Assembly (NCBI RefSeq): GCF_033807715.1
Contig: NC_084592.1
Span: 28,218,419 to 28,282,418, forward strand
Source: Cololabis saira
Lineage: Eukaryota > Chordata > Actinopteri > Beloniformes > Belonidae
Length of the DNA stretch: 64,000 bases
Direction of reading: 5' to 3'
This document shows positions 36,162 through 49,841 of this stretch, in pieces. The translations under genes were made by a program, and so were the position numbers. Below the pieces are notes generated by a model that was not told the DNA's origin, searched no databases, and worked only from the letters and a program-made list of their open reading frames with translations. Within the stretch, counting starts at the first letter, position 1; every line of letters starts with the position of its first letter.

Positions 36162-38597
36162 TAACTAGGCGAGAAGCGATGCAGCCTGACATCTGCGACC
36201 CTTAACACTATCATGAGCATGATTTTCCAGCAAGGTGCCAGCAGATTGGCTCATTAAGAGCTATCACACCACATAAGACTTCATCAAAAACAAGTTTGGA
36301 CTTAGGCCACTGAGAATCCCTGCAGAGGAATATCACAAAAAACACAGCAGGTTTTTTGGTAACCTCTGGTTAGAGACAAACCTCCTTGTTGTGCCTGCTG
36401 CCATTACGCGTGCTTGACAGAGTGAATCAGCGTGATAAAATCACATCATATTTCCCACGTGTCGCCCACTTTATAAAGCGGCGAAGCATCCAAAATGTCT
36501 AATTGATGCATGTTAATTTGGGTCAATGAGCATGTGACGTGAGTGAGTCTGCTGCACAATAATGATTTGCATTTAGAGCTCAAAAGGAGACAGGGGAGAT
36601 CTCACATCAAAAAGGAGATATATTTCTTTGCCAAATGTTGTTAAAATATGGGCAAAGTATAACTGCTTTGTTGGCTACATAACAAACTTGTCAGCCTGAG
36701 ATCCAGTACGGTGACAGATTCCTGACAGCTCATCAGGCTACTGAAAAGCCACTCCTGTCTGCTTATTGTTTGTGGGAATGCCCTGCAGCAATGTTGCTCT
36801 GGCCAGCAGACACTCAGCTTTGGGCAAATGAAATGACAATGCGGAGGATGACGAATGCATCTGTAGATATTTCTCAACATATTTCTAAACTGTGGATTTG
36901 TCCCTCTATGACAATTCGTGCTCTGAATGCCATCAAAAATTGGACAAAAAGCAAGCAAACGAACACAAAGAGGCACCTATCACAGCTGTCAGTCATTCTT
37001 TAGAAATCCCGCTGGCGTTCTCCCCTCATACGGCTCAAGACCTGATGCACTCGGATATTTTTTATCAGGAGGCGAAGGCTAAGGCTAATCGTTTGCCCAA
37101 AGGGGAATGGTTGATACCTTCCCAGTGTGGTAGCAGCTAAGTGGAGCCTCTGTAGGAGCTATCAAATTGCTATAAAATTGCTATCAAATTCTCAACCTCA
37201 CTTAAGGGATCAGCAAGAGCAATTTTTCTGCTCCTTCGGTTTTTGCTGCTCTGACTGAGACTACATCTTTTGGCTATGATTGCAGCAAAGAGAAACAGAC
37301 AGGAGGGCCCAGAGAGAGACGATGAGAAAGAAAAACAAAGAAACCAGAGGACAATATGCAACATGCATAACAAAAGTAAAGCAAGTTAAGTCTAAAAGAC
37401 AAGAGTGGAGCAGGACTTTAATGCACCAGCTGAACATGGCCAGGGTGTAGCAACCCACTAACAGAGGAAAGGTGTGATGATTTGTCCGTTTTCTTCTCCA
37501 CAGTGCCAAATGGTCCAGCATAGGCCCAGATCTGGTGAATGAAGCATTCAAGGTTTGAGCATGGGTGAGCAATCAGCTCCTCTCCACGCCTCAGCTAAGA
37601 AGCACAGAGGTTATTATCAGTGTGCATGGCTGGAAATCATTTGCAGTGCAGGCCAGAGTTCCAGGGCACTCATTAGTAGTGCTACACAGATAGAAGATCC
37701 AACAGTGGTTTTGCAGGACCTAATTAATGTGATTCTAAACAGTCATTCAGCCATCTTTCATTATCACATATGATTAAATATAAGCTGGCTCTATCCGCCT
37801 AAAAAGATGTTGATTTTTGACAACACCCATGAAAGATTTAAAAGCTTATAGATTCTACCAACAGTGCTCTTTGTGCGTCCGTTCAAAGCTTGTGACATTT
37901 TAAATTTAAAGCAGCACAATCTTTTAGCTCATATTTGTTTGATTTCAGTCCACTATTCCTGCAGTGTGCTTCTACTCTGCAAAGTTCTTGATCAGTCTTA
38001 TATGCACATTCATTTTAAGGTGTTTCCAACAGTTTTAAGAGATGTTTAGTTGATGAGAATGTTAGAAAAATATTGAAAAAACCTTCACCTTGCACTCTCT
38101 GCGTTTTATAATTTGCAAGGTACTTAAATTAGAAGATCTGTAGAAGCCGCCAATCTTCAGGTTTTTTTGTGTGACCTCAACTTCTGAAATCTTTATGCCT
38201 AAATGTGTTCAAGATTTAAGACATGTCAGAGATCTACATCTTTTCACGGAAATCTTTTCACAGGACTTTGATCTTCATTTTTCTTGCATTTTATTGCAGT
38301 ATAACACACCCCAACAGGTTTTACTGAATAGCTAGTAAAATGCCAAGTCAAGTGGCAGAGTTTGTAAAACGATGAGTCCAGTTAGTCTCCACCTTTTCCA
38401 TCATAGTGGTCAAAAACCTGGTGGTATTATTTTCTGCGGCATCTTTGTCTTGTCACTCATGTTTGGCAGCCATCCTCTCTGCCATTATGCCAGACACAAA
38501 ACAGTCTGTGCTTTTCACACAGTGCAGCGGGGCGGAGTAAAGGAACTACAAAGCTGCAATGCGGATTCCAGAAATGTCTCTCATGTTGGAAAGTGTT
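35386..38597. other. Single-copy tract with GT microsatellite
   Basis: (GT)n at 36125-36160. The part at about 36170-36660 has a dense, non-repetitive, motif-rich look and is a candidate conserved non-coding element. ORFs here are of chance length, and I see no exon I can defend. Confidence 0.45.
36125..36160. repeat. (GT)n microsatellite
   Basis: About 18 GT units. Confidence 0.95.
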
Positions 38598-38715
38598 GAT
38601 GCTGAATTCAGTGGTGCCCTGACCTGTCCAGGGTTGACCCCTGCCTTTTGCCCAAAGAGAGCTGGGACAGGCTAAAGCAGATTCTGGTGACCCCAGGTAT
38701 GGATAATGGATAGTG
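38598..38715 (+). repeat. RTE-type repeat fragment
   Basis: Blocks GACCTGTCCAGGGTTGACCC, AGCTGGGACAGGCTAAAGCA and GGTGACCCC...GGATAATGGATAG are the complement of the sequence at 59640-59760. It is the terminal part of a common fish repeat with a GATGG-type tail. Confidence 0.75.
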
Positions 38716-39056
38716 GCTAGAACCCAGGACTCATTTTTTTCTTTGATTAATCTTCACAATTCACAAAGTCACAATTTTGAAGATGTTGTTGCAGACTAGT
38801 ACAGCTCGCCTGCTTTCCAAGTCCTCCGGGGGCTCCTGAGGGCAGTCAACTGGGATTTTGATTTATGGTTCCAGCAGTCCTATGAGCAAGTCACTCAGAA
38901 AGTTGCTATCGTTTTCCAGAACTCATCTCAACTTTTTTTGCCTTTTATTTACCTTCTTTTCACATTTCGTTATGTGGCAGTCCTCTGTCATACAGCTCCA
39001 CTTTACGCATGTCACAAACATCCAATAAATTTTTTTTGAGAAAATATAATTTACAC

Positions 39057-39520
39057 TTAAAGTGGACCTATTATGGAAACTAATACATATTTTAAACAGG
39101 CCTTGAATGTCTTAAAAACAAGCTTTTGATTGTTTTTTGCTAAATAAATTAGAAATTCAGCCTCTGAGCCATGTCTTTATCTTCCCATTCTCTAACCTCA
39201 TTCTCTATGAGGGATTCTGAGTGGGCGGGGAGGCTATGATAATGAGGCTCTGTGCTGATTGGCTGCCTGAATGATGCGATACACCGCTACGAAAAAATGG
39301 CGGAAGCTCCGGCCGGCGGAGTTAGTTGTGGGCGTGTTTTCACGCATCGGAGGCCAACCTATGTAAATCGTGCCCGCCGTTACGTTACGACGGGAGCAGA
39401 ATCTGAACGGCTCGTAGAAGCCACATCACACTGGATGGCTCATCCGGGCGGCTGTACAGACACTGCAGAATTTGGTTGCTTTCCTCCTTCTCTGAGTTGG
39501 CAGGCTGAGGGGAGACCACT
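39057..39520. repeat. Probable DNA-transposon fragment
   Basis: Starts AAAGTGGACCTATTATGG, a start I associate with fish non-autonomous DNA elements, next to a TTAA word. The interior has a GC-rich promoter-like part (GATTGGCTGCCTGAATG, AAAATGGCGGAAGCTCCGGC). The opposite end expected from the left one is not found, so it is truncated or misassigned. Confidence 0.45.
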
Positions 39521-41524
39521 TTATATATGTTAAAGCAAGAAAAAACGTGTTTTTCCTAGATTTAAAGTGTGGTCACAAGATTATGACTTTCTTGTTACAA
39601 ATTAGGAGTTTCTCTGCTCTACGTACAGTATACAGCATATTGTTGCAGGTACATTCCCAGTAAAATCTGTACGGAATCTGTTGTTTCAGCTTAAAATGTG
39701 CTTATAAACTTTGCCTTGGAGTAAGCTCAGTAAAATTGAATTCTATGGCGATTATGCAATAGGAAGATTATAATATATCTTTTGTCCATCGACTTTGTGT
39801 AGCCAAGTAGAAAAAGCTGAGGATTGGCCAGCCCACTCTCACTGAAAACCTAATTACAGTCCTCAGGGAAGCTCAGTTATTTTTGGAAGTGAGATAATGG
39901 ACACAAATGACTTTTCCATGTTAAAGAGAACGAACACGCAAGTTAGCTGTTAAGCAGTTCTTAATACGTTTTGTCCTTTCCATGGAATACAAGACACGCA
40001 ACAGCTTTTACCTCGTGACATTTGGAATCCTGAGGGATAAAGACTCCACGCAGTGAAAGGGACCTGAAATTTGCCAGTATCAAGAAATGCCAATCAGCTG
40101 CAACTTTATGAACACCCTCCTAATGCTGAGTAGTTTCTTCTCGTATTGGTAAAACAGCTTTGACCAGTCAGGGTTTTGGCTGATCCCTGTTAGTTCTGAC
40201 ATGCGTAGACAAGTTATGTGCATTGTATAAGGAAGTATTCTGTAGTGTTATTTTTGCATTTTAATACAAATCATCAAACCCTATAGTAAAAATACTAGAC
40301 TACAGTCCAATGACCCTGTTATGATTCAGTAGGCTATAAATTACTAAAGACTGTGTCTACAAAACAACTCTCTGCACTCTGCATCTAAAACTAACTGACA
40401 CAAACACAGCCGGAGGAGCTGGCAAGATCTCTGATTCCAGTCACCTCTTTTTGCATCACCTCACATCTCTATCCTGCTTTAGGCAGCGGGAATGATGACG
40501 CTGTGTGCTAAAAACACAGTTTCTTCTTTTTGTCCACTTTGTCCACTTTGGCTCCAGACAAAGTCTTTAGGGAAAATTAGGTCTTCTTTGTTGTTCTTTC
40601 CAAGCTTTGATCAGCAAAGACAGAAAAAATGAAGCAAATCTATGTAACTATGGCTAATCTCCAAATTTAACTCAGGACAAATTACATACTCTCTTTATGT
40701 TTAACTGTTATGTGTATTTTTCTTCTTTTTTTTTTTTTTTTTTCCATTTCTCAGTCTCAGGTCTGAATTTCATTTGACTCACAGTACAAAATACAGGGGA
40801 ATTGGTGGATGCACTGCCACGAAACAGTCCCAGGGGTGTGGCACGTCAGTCTTATATAATGGACCTTAAAAACCACGTCAAGTGATGGTCTGCAAAGACC
40901 AATCAATCTTTATCATTTTACAAACAATTAAAGAGCCATATTGGCATCACTCCAGATCACAATAACATGACTTAGTAATCATTCATTTATTTTGAACTTA
41001 CTCTAATCAAATTAATCATCAGCGCTGGTCATTCCTGTAGGTGATCACCCAGGGTTCCATCTGCTGGATAGCGCCAGAATAGCAAGTCAAATTGATCTCA
41101 GCAGGTGAAAAAATAACAGGTGAAAGCCGTTAGGAGCCTGATATTGAAAACAACAATCTCTTCTATTGTAGCCTATGTTTTTGTCTTTCAGCCAGTTTAT
41201 CCCCGTCTTGCTTACAGGCACAATAATAGATTGCAGATGCATCTTTGAGCTCTTTTCCAATAGCAAGTGACATAAAAGACTGTACTTCCGGAGGAACTTT
41301 TTGGTCCTTCAGTGTTTGCAGTAGGATGTTGCACATCTTCTGTAAGTCTGTATCTAGGACTACTATGAAACACACACAGCTGATTATGCCATGGATACCT
41401 GACACAGGTGAACCCAGAACACCTAGGAGTGGTTATGTAAAGTTGTAATATTGTCCAATGTGGATATTATTGTTATTGCCTGTAGGGTGGATGGACTCTC
41501 TCTTAGATACATTTTGTCGTTGCT
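39521..41524. other. Single-copy tract, no gene recognised
   Basis: Includes poly-T at about 40723-40743. An 80-codon minus-strand ORF at 41163-41405 has no recognised family and is probably chance. Confidence 0.45.
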
Positions 41525-41790
41525 CCTCCACATCAAGAGGCGCCAGTTCAGGCATCTGGTGAGGATGACTCCTGGACGCCTCCCTCAGGAGGTGTTTTGG
41601 GCATGTCCAACTTAGAGGAGGCCCCATCAAAGAACCAGGCTGGAAGATTATATCCCTCTGTATGCCTTGGTACTGCCCCAGAGGAACTGAAGGAAGAGGC
41701 AAGGAAGAGGGAGGTCTGCGCCTCTCCGTTTAGGCTACTGCCCCAGCGATCCGACCCTGGATAAGTTAATGGGTGGATGAATGGATGATG
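41525..41790 (+). repeat. Rex3-like RTE LINE 3'-end fragment
   Basis: Blocks GGCGCCAGTTCAGGCATCTG, CTCCTGGACGCCTCCCTCAG, GGTGTTTTGGGCATGTCCAA and GGCTACTGCCCCAGCGATCC, then GACCCTGGATAAGTTAATGG and a GGATGAATGGATG tail. Same family and orientation as 32331-32550, more diverged and with a small internal deletion. Confidence 0.82.
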
Positions 41791-44700
41791 TGTGGTGTCT
41801 TACGGTGGGAAATGTAGCAACTTTTTTTTACACAGATTTAGAGATAAATGTATGTCCAAAGGAGCTATATCTTGTGAGTTCACTGCAAACAAAGGGAATC
41901 TCTCCTAGGCACCCTTAGTAGTCATTGGATAATTCCCCAGCAAGCGTTGTATGGGAAGGTTTTCAATATCAAAGAAGTGATGGATGTTCTTAGTGTGCTT
42001 GGTTTGGGCAAGGAGTCCACAAAGAAGGTTATTCCAGACTCACTTGGAGGAGACAGGTGCAGAACACACAGACCTGCCACTCCTTCTCACAGATGTGAGA
42101 TTGCTTAGCAAAAGCAACATTTTTGGCAAAATTCACTGTGTTATCTGAAATCAAAGGTTCTCTGAAGCATTCAAAGCATGCACGATGTACAAAGCTAAAG
42201 GACTATTATTGGCTTTTGGATTCAGTGTTCCCGACAAATCTCACATAAATGCTCAACGATTTGAATTTAGAGCTCTAGGGTCAGGATAAACATGCGACCA
42301 ACATGATCAGATTTAAAAATAAGCTGCAGCTGCTTTCACGTGAGCGGCAATGCTGTGACCTAAGAAAAATTCCTCACACTCAAGCAAGCAAATACTCTGC
42401 ATAGCTTGACAGTAATGGTTTTGGAGAGTAAGTTTTGAGAATCTTGTGAGAATCCAAGAGGTGTTTTAGTTACCTTATATTCTGTTGCCAGCCATCTGTT
42501 TTCAATTCATGGAGCAGGTATTGATGTGGATTGTGTTGCCTTCAAAGTGCCATTGCTGTTCCAGCTACATAGTTCTGCTGTTGACAGTGAGATTCTCCCA
42601 GTGTAAATGACACAGAACAAATCCTTCACCTGGCATGAAAGGAGACTTCTGTAACCTATTACAGAACCCAAAGTATCCCAGTCTCAGAAGAGGTCCCTTG
42701 AACTTAACAACACATTTTGGTTCTATTTATTCGTGGGTCTGCACATCGAGCTCAAGTACAGATCCACAATGAAAGATGACCATGTTGTGGCTTGTTTGTT
42801 AAATACTTGCTTAAGCTGCCTCCTCCGAGTGTTAAAGGTACCGCTAAGGGAATATAATACATTTGTTGCAGATATTTTTTGCAGATATTATTTAATATAA
42901 ACGACTGGTGTGTTTATTAAATATATAAGCTGTTAGCAATGGCTGCTTCCTACTGCTTCCTGTGGGAACTGGTAGATCTCGGAAGGCTGGCAACTTCTGA
43001 GGACGACATTAGTTCAAAGAAATATCGGGCAGCCCTTATTTAACACAAACCATAACTGTGGCCTTCACTGCTAACTTCACGCCTAAGATTGGCAACAAGT
43101 GAGACTTTATTCCAGAAATTGAGGTTTTGCTCATTAGGAGCCAACTTTGGTTCCCTTGAGGATTAAAAACAAACAAACAAACATAAAATGCACACAGACT
43201 TTAAGGGGCAAAACCAGACCACAGCAAAAAAAAAAAGAAAATCAGTAAAGAGAAGACTGGAATAGTCCCCAGATAGTGTGTTGCTTTAACCGGACAGAGA
43301 GGAGCTTTTAAGGGAAAAGTACATGTGGATTAATAAATATACAAACCGTTGTTTTTTAAAATAAAGTACAGGTATGATGTATGATGCGTTCATATGAATA
43401 ACCAGGGGATGAGAACAGTGAAACAGTTCAAGTCCAATGTGTATTTTCAAAAATTCCAACTTTGGTGTCTCCCTGAGGCAGCAATTAACGCCTTGAATTT
43501 TAATTTAATTAAAATTTGTGCAAATGTGAAAAACTGACTGGAGTCCCTAAAATAAGCATAGGAATATGAAAAAATAATTATTGTTTGAAGGTTGAAAGAA
43601 AAAAAAGAGTATATGATGCCATTAAAGGTCTTTTTTTTTGGGCGGGGGGTGAGTTGTGTTCAGGTGTGCCAAGTATGGCATAGTCATGGACACATACAAC
43701 AAACCTGTCCTCATATTCTTGTTTTATGAAACGTTAATTACCTAACCATACATTGATAGAAGATTTTGCACAAAAGGAACTGATACCTTTTATTTGAGTT
43801 AATTTATTTGAGGTAAAATTTAAGTTGAAAAAAATGTTACTGTAGCCATCATAAATATGTGTAATAGTGCACAGAGTCAATAAAATCATTAATGAACTAC
43901 CACAAGTTATGTGCCGTGTCATTTGTTATTCACACAGTTAATGACCGCTTGCTGCTGATAGACTGGTTATTGATGAGCCTGTGTCCAGTCAAACATTTAG
44001 CAGGAGTTCTCAGGACAGAACTATTCCAACTCCACTCACTTTAACAGATACACAAACAGAAACAAAATTCACATAGAGGACATGGAAAAAACTGAAAATT
44101 ACTGATATTTTAAGGCCCAATTTACAGAGGAGAGATAGACACATTTATCAATCTATCTTTTTAATATTTTTCTGAGGTCAGGTCTGTTCGGAAGAAAGGG
44201 CTCTCCATAGAAAGACCTTCCCTGCATCATTTTCAGTGATACTCCAGTCGCTGCTGAGTGATCTTGAGAATCCAAGGCCAGATGAGATATGGAATCTCTC
44301 AAAGAAAACGTTTGATCAGAGGCCTGACCCACCTCAGCTTCCTGCTTTCAACACCAAGAGCACAGAAACTCTTTGAGCTCCTCATCTTTAAAAGCTGATT
44401 CCATCCATCTAAAGAACGAAACTTATTGAGGCCACAATAAAAGTCTCTTAATATAAAATTCAAAAAGCAATGGAATGCAATATTAATAAGTGTGTTTAAT
44501 TTGAGGCTTGTAATGAAAAAAGAAATCAGTTTAGGTTTGACTTGGAGTGATTTTGTTACCTGATATGAAAGCTATTGAAAAAAAAGTAAAAATCAGTGGG
44601 TAATTTATTTACAGTCCCAAAATTAAACTGTAGTAAATGTCTGTTGAATAACCAACCTAAAACTAACTTCACCATGGCACTGCTAGCGACTGTACATAGC

Positions 44701-45109
44701 GATGGAGGCTAATGCTACCGTAACATACTCCACGTACATAAGATAACAGCTAACCTCAGCTGATGAATTCTGAAATTATTTCAAGCTTATGTCAATTCAA
44801 GTTACATGTCAGGTTTCAGAAACTGGGAAGGTGAAGCAAAACCTTCTGACCCAGCGATATTTATCGCACTTACCTTCAGCGTTTTATCTCACAGGCTGTT
44901 GTTTCATCGTCATCCGTTTGGTTCTGCTTTCTTTTGTTGCTTATTTTTTTCTGATTTTTGGGCATATTTTGGTGGTTTGAAGAACAAATACATAGAAGGT
45001 AAAATCCATCATGTTTACAGCATTAACACATGTTACAGATTTGACGCAAAATGAATATTGTGTCAGTCATCTAAATAATGTATATTAATGACCTTAACGC
45101 TTCCGAGGT
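41791..45109. other. Single-copy AT-rich tract, no gene recognised
   Basis: No repeat ends, RNA genes or supported exons seen. ORFs are below about 85 codons and unlike known families. Confidence 0.5.
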
Positions 45110-45292
45110 CACCTTTGCACAGACTCATTATCCGGCACTTTAAAACCAACATGTTGTACATTTTCTCTTTTCTCTTTTCATAATATAGGCTATTTGTTCT
45201 TCTTTTGTATTGCACCAGTCACCACAACAAATTCCTTGTGTGTGTTAAACGACTTGGCAATAACTTATTTCTGATTCTGATTCTGATTCTGA
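45110..45292 (+). repeat. Non-LTR retrotransposon 3' tail with (TTCTGA)n
   Basis: Contains ATTATCCGGCACTTTAAAAC, ACAACAAATTCCTTGTGTGT and GACTTGGCAATAACTTATTT followed by TTCTGA repeats (45270-45291). This order is the usual 3' end of an abundant fish LINE class. 5'-truncated. Confidence 0.72.
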
Positions 45293-47221
45293 CATTTAGG
45301 GTTACTTAAGGCAGCCACACCAACTATCCATCCACTTTTGCTCGTAACATATTCTTCTAGAGAAAGGCATCCTAGTATTTGAAGGTCAAGTATGATCCCA
45401 TTAAACACTCAAAAGGATGAAACACTTTGATTTCGATAACATAAATGAAAAATAGGATATGCTATGATACGTGATGTTCTCTCACACACTCATGCAGCAA
45501 CTGTAATGACCTTACATTTCTTATTTTGTGATTGCCATCAACACTGACAAATTGTGTCTCGGTGCAAAGTGAATGTTTCCCCAAGGTTAAGGCACTTGAC
45601 AGCGTACACTCATGTTGTCAGGGAGCCTGAGAAAAGCAATTTGGCCCCAAGCAGGCACCTATCAGCTCTCTGTGCTCTATACTGCGCTGAATGAAACAGG
45701 ACAGAAGCTGAAACAAAGTTTGGGTAAATGAGGAAAGAGAGAGAAAGTGTGAATAGGTGAGAGCAGAGGCGTCAGTCCCATGAGAGACAGTTAACACCAG
45801 AGTATGAGGCAAGACCCGGAGCTTACCTCTCAACAGGCCTTGCAAAGCTCACTACACCCCTTCAGAGTAAAGGGGCCTGCTGTGGTGAGTCATTCACCTT
45901 TTTCATTTTCACTTCACAATGCCAAACCTAAATTGTTCTAAAAAGATTTGTACGCATGAAAAATTGGTGAGATTTGAATGTTCTTCCTGTGCAGGGAAAA
46001 GCTTATGTATGCTTTTTTCTTTACTTTAGAATTGCAAAATATATGTATTCGATTTTAGTTTCATAAATAATAAGTAGAAGAAATTATGCACGCAGGGCTA
46101 ATGTGCTAACGTTTACTGCTGCAAAACAGTTGGTTTAAAACGACTGTAACACCCAACACTGCCTCATCTGATTCTGCAGTGGTGGTTTGACGTCATGCCA
46201 TCGGCATACTCCAATAAGCAATGTCTGAGCTCAAGATGATTAATTCCTTTGTTTGTGCACACCCTTCAGCAAAAAGTTCAGATTTCAACACTGCTGAAAT
46301 ACCCAGTGTGTATCATTTAATAGTATCACGAAGAAACAGAAGCAGATCCTGGGTATGCTTCAGTAGTTTCCCCCTTCAATGCAACCTAAAATGTTTTTCA
46401 TGCTCTCTTATTGTCTCTCACACACATTTTAACTCAGTCAATCTCATATTCATTAGTACCTTGGCTACTTTCATGCATCGATTGCTTGGTACTTGGTTGC
46501 TTTGCACACACTTGGTTAGGCATACATTAATAGCATGGTCCCTTTTGTATGCATAAACTACTCAGGTACTGTTGTGCACTGCTATTATGGCAATCACGAA
46601 GAGTATGCTAACATGTGTCATCTCACTTCACCTGCTAAGTAGTTTGTTGTTCAGCTTTTCTCAGAACACTGACTGGTGAGCTTGTCTTCTCATTGTGTGG
46701 CAAAGCAGCTCACTGAAGAGAATGGAATGGAGAGAGAAAATGCTCCCTTCATTTTGCAGCAATAACACTGCCTTTTTTCAAAGCTTTTGATGTTGGCATC
46801 ATTACCAGCTGGTTCTTTGTTAGATTATCTAGCAGTGATCCACATAAAGCCTTCTGACATCCCCTAAAACCTCCATCCTGCAATGTAGTTAGAGAGCAAA
46901 TGCATTTATGTCAAAAGTTTTGTTAACAATGTAAGAACAGACAGCTTCTTAATAGTTATAAAGAGGCGATGGTTGCATAGTCTGAAATGGCAAACTGCAA
47001 ATTCCCAAAACCTTATCTACCAAAACTGAAGCAGAAATTATGCAAACTAGCAGCACTAATGTGCCATGGCCAAAAAATAGTTTTACATGTCAATGGTGAT
47101 GCAAAAATGTAGCAAAATCTACATCTTCCTTGAGTGAACTAGAGCTAAGAGTGGGGTATGCTTTTAAGAATAGAGCTGCTTTTTATTGCCCAGACTGCCA
47201 TATTCAATCCAATTGTAACTA
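45293..47221. other. Single-copy tract, no gene recognised
   Basis: AT-rich. A 111-codon plus-strand ORF at 46221-46556 shows no recognisable domain. Confidence 0.5.
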
Positions 47222-47345
47222 GGGTTTGGAATCAAGAACCGGTTCTTGTTGAGAACCGGTTCCCAATGTTTCAATTCACTAGAATTGTTTGCAAATTTTG
47301 CAAACAATTCTTTTTTCGATTCCAGTGGGCATGAATTACATCATT
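47222..47345. repeat. Probable hAT-type transposon terminus
   Basis: Starts near TAGGGTTTGGAATCAAGAAC with tandem and inverted GAACCGGTTC words and a GTTTGCAAATTTTGCAAAC hairpin. This resembles hAT ends in fish. The right-hand terminus and a target duplication were not found. Confidence 0.5.
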
Positions 47346-47881
47346 ACGTACGCTGTCTAAGTTTAGTTCGTCCACAAATTAGTAGATGAACAATTCTTGA
47401 AGCTAATTGGAACATGCCCATCTTTATTCACTTAGTTAGATATGTTAGCTCGTACTAATCAATGCCTTTAACTAACTTTACCTTACATTCATTTTGACTG
47501 AATCTGTCTGTCCATCCTCAATATGTGTCTGAATGTTGTTACTGAAATTGTCTGTGAAGCGAGTACTGCCAGAGCTGATTAGTGAAGCTCCAGCAGGATC
47601 TGTGAATGCTTAGTCGCCTCGCGACATAAGAATGGCTACTTCTTTGTAATTAGTCTGGTCAGTCCAACTGGAAAGTTCCTGAAATGGTCTGAAATGAAGG
47701 TCACGAAGGACCCATCTGAACCAGTTGCTACAAGAGGCAGCAGACGACTAACTGGAGGCAGCTTCCAGGTGCTTCCAATTGCTTGGCGAGGCTTCAGACA
47801 TCGTTCATGAAACATGAGTTGCTCATCCACCTTCAAGGCCAATATTTAAAATGATTAATACATATTGAAAATATGATTATT
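47346..47881. other. Single-copy or decayed transposon DNA
   Basis: May be the interior of the hAT-type element that starts at 47222. No ORF or end recognised. Confidence 0.35.
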
Positions 47882-48008
47882 GGCCTGGTTTCCCAGATCA
47901 GTTAAGTAGCTCTTAACAGCGAAATACTTCTTTCACAGGCTCCTTAAGAAGATTTGAAAGAAGTCTTTCGCTGTTAAGAGCTACTTAACTGATCTGGGAA
48001 ACCAGGCC
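47882..48008. mobile_element. Near-perfect 127-bp hairpin MITE
   Basis: Two 54-bp arms differ at one base (AAATACT on the left against AAAGACT on the right read inward). They enclose a 19-base loop. Arm ends read GGCCTGGTTTCCCAGATCAG. The element is flanked by ATT on both sides (47879-47881 and 48009-48011), a 3-bp duplication as made by PIF/Harbinger-type transposases. With so few arm differences it is either very young or kept uniform by copying of one arm from the other. A transcript would fold into a long double strand. Confidence 0.9.
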
Positions 48009-48011
48009 ATT

Positions 48012-49841
48012 GTCTCTTATCTTTTAACTCACAGCTCAGATGTCAGTTTCACCAAATGCTAAGTGCTAGACTGATGACAGGCAGCTGTTAACACCATTGA
48101 CTGCTGTCACTCAAAAAGACACATCCTTAAACTATGCTTTGTCACAGAGATTAAATCCAGCTATGTACACCAAAATCATGGGGTTCAGTGGAGATTTACT
48201 CTCTTCTGGAGCCCCTAGTGGACAGTCAAGGTAGTGCATGCTTAGGCACTTTCTGGATTGTGTTAGTTTAGCAAGCCCGATGTAGGTAAGCACATCAACA
48301 CGCGGACAAATTTGTTGGTACCATTGAAAAACGGAAAAAAAACACACAATGTTGTCACTTTGCTGTTGAGTATCATTGTGTGCACCGCACTGAACATGGA
48401 CCAGAGAAGTTAAAGGAGAGCGGAGTCTGAGGAGATCTGAAAGGAAATTCTCTGTCTCCAAGCATATTGATGTTCCTGTGATTATAGCTGTAACTCTAAG
48501 GACTGAAATCTAAGGTCAAGGTACTTCAGTGACCACTTCAGACCATCACTGTCTGAGCTAAAGTGGACAACCAAAAGAGCACTCCACTTTAAAAGCAAAT
48601 TATAAAAAAAGAATTTGTCAAAATGTATTTTGTCGAGCCACAAAGCTTCTGGGAGAATTTTATTTAAACGATGGGACAAAACTGGAGTTTTGTTGTCAAG
48701 TCACATCAGCTCTATGCTCAAGACTGTCAAACGCATACTGGAGTTAAATGTGCCGCCCGGTGTCAAGGAGACTGGTTTCAGTCACAGGTCATGGGTCCTT
48801 CCACAGGTAAAACCCACAGGTTTAAACAGCCAAGAGTGTGTGACTGAAACATGCAGTCTGGAGAAGAAACCCTTCAAACGTGAGACAGCTGGAGCACTTT
48901 GCTCATGAAGATGGGGCCAACATATCTGTCTACAGGTGCTGAAGTCTTGTCGGGAGTTCCGGAAATAGCTTAGTTACATATGCACGTATCAACTAGCTAG
49001 TTACATATCAATTGATGTACTGTATATGTATCTAACATATTTCATATCATAAAGCTCTCTAAGCTAGTGTTATGCATGGATGTTGCCTTACAGCCTAAAC
49101 AAGGTTTTATTATTTCACCAGTATAATGATATTTGAATCCACACTGACTTAATTTTCATTGAAGTGGAGAGGTGAAATAAAACATCAAAGAGCTGGGCTT
49201 TGGCACTGTCACCTGCAATAAGGTTGATGTCATTCTTGGAGTGCTGAAGGGTTTTTGGCCTTGTTTGCACCCATCAACTTGAGCAGAATGAAAGTCTGTC
49301 AGTTGTGCTCCGGATTGTACAGAAATGAAACTGATATGCCCTGCTGATTTAATTGAAAACTACATGAGAACTTAGCATGAGACAGAAAAGTGCAATTGTC
49401 TTTCGTGATCTTAACCGCCTCCAGTTTAAATCAAAGTTCACCCCGGAGGACTCATTTTTCTTTTATGTCAGAGAATTTAGCTCCACGCAGGGAGCATGTC
49501 CATAACACTAGAACCACATTGGGGTTATTCTGGGGTAGAAAAAAAAGGCCTTTCATCCCTTGTAAAACTACAGAAACAGAGAGAAATGTGTGTTTTTAGG
49601 GGAGGCGTAAGGGGTTCACCACTGAACCACAATTCTGAAGCTGTTCACGTCATTCGTCATCTTACACTGTGGACAGAAAAAGAAAAAACCAAGACCTTTG
49701 TGATCAATTTTTTATTATCAGTATGAAACAAAATACTTTGCTTGCTCACTGTCTTTACAGATCAATGAGCATTTGGAATCATGTTTTTATTTCATGTTTT
49801 ATTTTATCTGGGTCAGTTGCCACTTGTGGTCCATCACTGCG
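48012..49841. other. Single-copy tract, no gene recognised
   Basis: No supported exon, RNA or repeat end. ORFs up to 109 codons without known motifs. Confidence 0.5.

Noticed and set aside
41163..41405. 80-codon minus-strand ORF with ASAIYYCAC, reminiscent of an immunoglobulin V domain end
   Set aside because: Only one short motif matches. There is no first Cys, Trp or J-like region, and the length is within chance for this AT-rich window.
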